From NCBI GenBank assembly GCA_016214035.1, contig JACRPF010000003.1, positions 1-64,000 on the forward strand: a DNA stretch of 64,000 nt, written 5' to 3'. A program made the position numbers and the translations under genes. Below, in pieces: positions 60,693 to 64,000 of this stretch. The notes beneath the pieces were generated by a model that worked only from the letters and a program-made list of their open reading frames with translations, did no database searches and was not told the DNA's origin. Positions within the stretch are counted from its first letter, which is position 1. The number at the start of each line of letters is the position of its first letter. Source of the stretch: Spirochaetota bacterium (GTDB taxonomy: Bacteria > Spirochaetota > Brachyspiria > Brachyspirales > JACRPF01).

Positions 60693-60721
60693 ACTATAAG
60701 TGATTTTTCATTAGAAATCAA
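60693..60721 (-). promoter_or_regulatory. Promoter of the repeat-containing secreted protein gene
   Basis: On the minus strand, TTGATT (60716-60721) and TATAGT (60693-60698) are spaced by 17 nt, 30 nt upstream of ATG 60664. Confidence 0.6.
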
Positions 60722-60750
60722 ATTTATGTACGCGTTTTTCCCGTGCGGTG

Positions 60751-62130
60751 TTACTGCTTCGGCTTTATCTCGATGACTACAGACCGGGGCCGGTTCGTCG
60801 CAAGCATTTCATCCATCAGGCGTTCGGTTTTCGCCATGAATTCATCCGTTTTGCTGTGCATGGCGATATAATTCGAATATACCGAGCGGTAATATGCCGC
60901 ATTGCCGCCCGTGGCGTTCTGCGCGATGCGATCGCTGATATACTTCATCACTACCTCATCGTTCGATACGTCCACGTTGGCGCGGCGCATACCGTGTTCC
61001 ACCTGCCGTATCCCGCGTATCATCCGTTCAGCCCCGAGCCGTTCCCAGTTCATCTTATGAAGCGCCAGCGCGTGCTGCTGATCAGGCCATGCTGCGTTGG
61101 TAGCCACATTGATGCCGGCCGCAAGCTCTGCGGATGTGTATGTGCCGATGGCGTTTCCGCCGCAGCTCATGGTATATGTCCCGTCAGCCAAATCGCTTAC
61201 GGCGATGCGTTCGCTATTGAAGTCCTTGGTCACGGGAACCAGCGCGTCGGCAGCCGCATACGCCCCGGCAACCGGCAGCGGAAGCGACAGCGCGGTATAG
61301 GTGAACGATATGCTGCCGTCGCCGACGGTCACTCCGGTTACGGTGCAGTTGCTTTGTATAAGTACTTTTTTAGCTTTCGCATCGATAACGGCGGCGGCCA
61401 CCGGCGTGTCGAGACCCTGGTCCTTGAGGAACCAGTATGCCATGAGAAAATGGCCGGGCTCACCGGGGTGTACGCGGTCGCGTCCAATCAGTGTCGCTTC
61501 GCTGTTGGTCTTCTGAATCTCGATGTTGAGCGCCGTCATCGGTCCGTTGAAGTCGATGACGCCGAGGCCGTATTTTTCAGCGAATGTCCGGCCCACGGAG
61601 CCGCAATACGCGAGCGCATCGTTGACGCCGAAAAGGTTTTTTTCCTTTACCGCCACCGTCTGGTCGTACGGCGAGGGCGTGATAACCGTCACGCGCACAT
61701 TGTTGGATATGAGACGGTTGATGAGGCGGTCCATATTGTTGGTATGTCCGTCGATGGCGCTCTTCCGTTTCGCGAGAAGATCATCCGCAGGCGATTCAAC
61801 GCCGTAGTAGCCGCGGTTCACGTCGTTCATCGCGAGCATGATGGTGGCGGCGGTGGCCTCCCGCGGCGCGATGTCCCAGTCGTATCGCGAGTTGGCTCCG
61901 GAAGCCGTGTCGCCGGAGATGCCGCAGTTATAGAACCGGAATGATTTTCCGGGAAACCGCGTGATATAAAAATCATACACGACCGCGTGATACGAACCGC
62001 CGTGTGTGATGCTGTCTCCGATGAGCGCAACCCGGTCTCCATCACGGAACGGTTCGGCTTTTCCCGCCCCGGTGAGCGTGAACGCTGCGATGATAAGCAA
62101 TGCTGCGGCGGATATGCGGTTAGATTTCAT
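60751..62130 (-). CDS. Secreted SGNH/GDSL-family hydrolase
   Basis: The gene encodes 459 residues with signal peptide MKSNRISAAALLIIAAFTLTGAGKAEP. Block I GDSITHG (nucleophile Ser), block II NCGISGDTASGANSRYDWD (Gly), block III TIMLAMNDVNRGYYG (Asn) and block V DRVHPGEPGH (Asp-His) are all present, so it is probably an active esterase of carbohydrate or lipid substrates outside the cytoplasm. The C-terminal 220 residues add a beta-rich portion and a helical tail. It follows ppnP by 35 nt, so the two share one transcript. Confidence 0.9.
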   Translation of the reverse strand: MKSNRISAAALLIIAAFTLTGAGKAEPFRDGDRVALIGDSITHGGSYHAVVYDFYITRFPGKSFRFYNCGISGDTASGANSRYDWDIAPREATAATIMLAMNDVNRGYYGVESPADDLLAKRKSAIDGHTNNMDRLINRLISNNVRVTVITPSPYDQTVAVKEKNLFGVNDALAYCGSVGRTFAEKYGLGVIDFNGPMTALNIEIQKTNSEATLIGRDRVHPGEPGHFLMAYWFLKDQGLDTPVAAAVIDAKAKKVLIQSNCTVTGVTVGDGSISFTYTALSLPLPVAGAYAAADALVPVTKDFNSERIAVSDLADGTYTMSCGGNAIGTYTSAELAAGINVATNAAWPDQQHALALHKMNWERLGAERMIRGIRQVEHGMRRANVDVSNDEVVMKYISDRIAQNATGGNAAYYRSVYSNYIAMHSKTDEFMAKTERLMDEMLATNRPRSVVIEIKPKQ

Positions 62131-62165
62131 GGCGGCGCTCCTGTTATTCTTTGATGCGCTTGTGC

Positions 62166-62441
62166 TTATTTGTATCGGCAGAGATAGGCGACATCGCCGT
62201 TGGCGGTCACCGTGAATTTTGTGTTTGCGGGGACGATGAAGTGCTGACCGGCTTTGTACGCGCGCGTCTTCTGCCCCGGCACCGTAGCCGTGAGCACTCC
62301 TTCGACTATCTCCATGCGCTCCTCGGTGGCGGTTGAGAACTCATAGGTGCCCGGAACGATGACGCCGACGGTGGCATTGCCGGTTTTTGCGGTGAGCGAG
62401 AGGCTCTGTACGTTGCCGTCGAAATAGGTGTTGTGTTTCAT
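62166..62441 (-). CDS. ppnP: Pyrimidine/purine nucleoside phosphorylase PpnP (DUF1255)
   Basis: This 91-residue cupin-like protein has the family pattern NTYFDGNVQSLSL, NATVGVIVPGTYEFSTATEERMEIVEGVLTATVPG, GQHFIVPANTKFTVTANGDVAYLCRY. PpnP (formerly YaiE) phosphorolyses nucleosides. It is the first gene of a two-gene unit with the SGNH hydrolase. Confidence 0.93.
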   Translation of the reverse strand: MKHNTYFDGNVQSLSLTAKTGNATVGVIVPGTYEFSTATEERMEIVEGVLTATVPGQKTRAYKAGQHFIVPANTKFTVTANGDVAYLCRYK

Positions 62442-62502
62442 AACGTGTCCTTCAGTGGATTCTCCGGCCGCAATTCGTGCGGCATACGGATGATGTTGCT
62501 AG

Positions 62503-62530
62503 ATACTATCGCGCCGCCGGGAAATGTCAA
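62503..62530 (-). promoter_or_regulatory. Promoter of ppnP and the SGNH hydrolase gene
   Basis: On the minus strand, a perfect TTGACA (62525-62530) and TAGTAT (62503-62508) are spaced by 16 nt, about 60 nt upstream of the ppnP ATG. Confidence 0.5.
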
Positions 62531-62549
62531 TTATCCAACGCTGCGGCAA

Positions 62550-62577
62550 TTGTTTTTTTTATTCAGCGGCATATAAT
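62550..62577 (+). promoter_or_regulatory. Promoter of the KAS III gene
   Basis: TTGTTT (62550-62555) and TATAAT (62572-62577) are spaced by 16 nt, about 67 nt upstream of ATG 62644. It is divergent from the ppnP promoter, 19 nt away. Confidence 0.55.
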
Positions 62578-62643
62578 CTGAAAATCTGAGAAATGAGAGC
62601 CGTCATGACTATTTTCGATTTCTGAAAACTGGAGTGGGACACG

Positions 62644-63684
62644 ATGGAATATGCTAAGATTATTGGAACGGGGTCCTATCTTCCCGATGAAGGGGTCAGT
62701 AATGAGAAACTGCTTGGAAAGATACAGAACTTCGACGCCGACAAGGCCCGCGCATCACTCGAGCGGGGCGGCGTAGACGTAAGCAAGTTCACGATAAGCG
62801 ACGTTTTTAAAACATGGGTGAAGGGCGTCACCGGCATTGTGCAGCGGTATTTTACCAAGGTGTCCACCGAAGAGATGGCGGCGATAGCCTCGCGCGAGGC
62901 GCTGGCAGCGGCCAATATTCCGGCATCCGACATCGAATACATCATCTTCGCAAGCTTCACGCCGTTCCGTGAGATACCGAATCCCGCGTGCACGCTTGCC
63001 GGAACACTCGGCATCAATGCGGGCGGTATTCAGACGAACACGGCATGCTGCGGATTCGTGGATGCGCTCATCACCGCCGACGCATACATCAAGTCGCAGA
63101 AATATAAGACCATACTCGTCGTTGCCGCCGAGGCGCTTACCAAGAAAGTGAATTATAACGACCCCACCACCGCGATACTGTTCGGCGATGGTGCCGGTGC
63201 GGCGATACTGCAGGCGAGTAAGGCCCCGGGCATCATCAGCACGTTTCAGAAATCCAATTATGATCCGGGCAATATCACGCTCGAGGCTAACGGGACGATC
63301 AGGATGGGCGGAGGACCGCTCGTGCTCAAGAAAGCGGTGAACGCCATGAAGGAGTCCGCGCTGGCGGCTCTGGAAAAAGCAAAGACCCACGCGAAACATA
63401 AAAACGCCGAAGATGTCCTCATGCACGAAGTGGATTTCATCATCCCGCATCAGGCGAACGAACGCATCATCGACAGCCTGCGCGAGAATCTCGCGGTGCC
63501 GAAGGAGAAATTCTGCAAAACGATATCGGAGATCGGCAACGTTTCCGGCGCGTCGGGTGCCATAACGCTCGACAAACTCATACGGGGAAAACTCGCCGGA
63601 CAGACCGTGAAGCGCGGCAACCGGCTCCTCTTCACCTCGGTAGGCGGCGGGTATACGCTCGGCGCCGTGTACATGATTTACTGA
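62644..63684 (+). CDS. fabH: 3-oxoacyl-ACP synthase III (KAS III, FabH-like)
   Basis: The 346 residues have the KAS III fold and catalytic triad: Cys in NTACCGFVDALIT, His in FIIPHQANERIIDSL and Asn in EIGNVSGASGAITLDKL. The start is AKIIGTGSYLPDEGVSNEKL. KAS III starts fatty-acid synthesis by joining acetyl-CoA and malonyl-ACP, but paralogues make 3-oxoacyl units for other products. No fab neighbours are visible, so it may be a specialised paralogue; the symbol is therefore tentative. GGAG lies upstream of the ATG. It is followed by a Gfo/Idh oxidoreductase gene, 22 nt away. Confidence 0.88.
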   Translation: MEYAKIIGTGSYLPDEGVSNEKLLGKIQNFDADKARASLERGGVDVSKFTISDVFKTWVKGVTGIVQRYFTKVSTEEMAAIASREALAAANIPASDIEYIIFASFTPFREIPNPACTLAGTLGINAGGIQTNTACCGFVDALITADAYIKSQKYKTILVVAAEALTKKVNYNDPTTAILFGDGAGAAILQASKAPGIISTFQKSNYDPGNITLEANGTIRMGGGPLVLKKAVNAMKESALAALEKAKTHAKHKNAEDVLMHEVDFIIPHQANERIIDSLRENLAVPKEKFCKTISEIGNVSGASGAITLDKLIRGKLAGQTVKRGNRLLFTSVGGGYTLGAVYMIY

Positions 63685-63706
63685 CACGGAGAAGAAGCGG
63701 AATAAA

Positions 63707-64000
63707 ATGTCAAACTACAATGTCGCGATAATCGGGACGGCGGGACACGGCGGATATGTGAAAAGTGTTTCCGCGGATAACGCGTTCCGCATAAATATCA
63801 CTGCCGTTTCGGGGAATGCGAATGAACTGACGGTACTCACCGCGTCGTATCCGGGAGCGGTGCCGTATGCGTCGCTTGTGGAACTCGTCGCCAAAGAGCG
63901 CATCCATATCGCGGTGGTCAATCCCGAATTCTCGCTTCTCGCCGAGACGGCGTCGCTCTTCATAAGGAACCGCATACCCGTGTTCATGGATAAGCCCTTT
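63707..64000 (+). CDS. Gfo/Idh/MocA-family oxidoreductase, cut by window end
   Basis: The first 98 residues lie in the window: MSNYNVAIIGTAGHGGYVKSVSADN is the Rossmann nucleotide-binding start (G-x-A-G-H-G-G), and VVNPEFSLLAETASLFIRNRIPVFMDKPF ends with the family D/E-K-P motif. The rest lies beyond 64000. The start ATG has only a weak Shine-Dalgarno (GAAGAAG). It is co-directional with KAS III. The product is a sugar or cyclitol NAD(P) oxidoreductase; substrate unknown. Confidence 0.85.
   Translation, partial: MSNYNVAIIGTAGHGGYVKSVSADNAFRINITAVSGNANELTVLTASYPGAVPYASLVELVAKERIHIAVVNPEFSLLAETASLFIRNRIPVFMDKPF

Noticed and set aside
60748-61944. 398-codon plus-strand frame opposite the SGNH hydrolase
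   Set aside because: The hydrolase has all SGNH blocks. The shadow frame has no recognisable motif.

Overview
This 64 kb window comes from a bacterial chromosome with a diderm cell plan. It encodes TolC and OmpA-family proteins, a lipoprotein and several signal-peptide proteins. The best guess for the source is an environmental spirochaete (Spirochaetota): a CheX phosphatase sits with CheY, CheR and a bactofilin, CsgG/PEGA proteins are present, and thiamin genes run in the order thiSGHFE. This is an inference from gene content only, and other diderm phyla rich in DUF4091 and GH proteins are possible. Three tRNA genes are present, none with an encoded CCA. No rRNA, CRISPR array, insertion sequence, integrase or phage block was seen.

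Layout. 0-10 kb: end of an MFS exporter, a URO-D-family/nucleoside hydrolase pair, a CsgG-PEGA protein followed by a 1463-residue parallel beta-helix surface protein, and a PQQ-type beta-propeller. 10-16 kb: tRNA-Pro(GGG), a lipoprotein operon with an MFS transporter, and a large PD40/Ig/OmpA envelope protein. 16-20.5 kb: DUF4091, SDR and Gfo/Idh carbohydrate genes on the minus strand. 20.6-26.7 kb: a five-gene, translationally coupled TolC/ABC/adaptor/MacB-like permease/adaptor efflux operon. A 106-nt multibranched inverted repeat follows it. 27-30.5 kb: thiSGHFE behind a TPP riboswitch and an intrinsic terminator. 30.6-38.5 kb: SUMF1-like, DUF3108, GNAT, a large GH42-like glycosidase and an alpha/beta hydrolase. 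38.5-44 kb: housekeeping genes (NMO/FabK, plsC, typA, tRNA-Asp, rpsT, coaD, an amidase). 44.6-47.9 kb: cheX-cheY-cheR-bactofilin-pdxA. 47.9-50.5 kb: a three-gene ABC-2 exporter. 50.5-54 kb: tRNA-Pro(CGG), a HEAT protein and an isolated trpBA. 54-60 kb: a GDPD and a Pls/PosA-type membrane NRPS followed immediately by its own PPTase. 60-64 kb: a secreted protein, an SGNH hydrolase, ppnP, a FabH-like KAS III and the start of a Gfo/Idh oxidoreductase.

The most interesting system is the Pls/PosA-type NRPS (55.9-59.8 kb). It has one adenylation domain and one carrier domain, then membrane segments alternating with three tandem left-handed beta-helix-like domains, and no classical condensation or thioesterase domain. 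This is the architecture of epsilon-poly-L-lysine synthetase. A hand-aligned specificity code has Glu at the position that selects cationic side chains, and a Sfp-type PPTase starts 2 nt after the stop codon. It is a candidate cationic homo-poly(amino acid) system. Other points of note are the structured element at 26.7 kb, the dual-adaptor efflux operon, a nucleoside hydrolase with Tyr in place of a metal-ligand Asp, and a possible decayed small gene at 9.9-10.1 kb.

Many transcription units begin with a clear sigma-70-type promoter (TTGACN or TTGNNN, 16-17 nt, usually TATACT or TATAAT). These promoters were found by eye and often helped to choose start codons.
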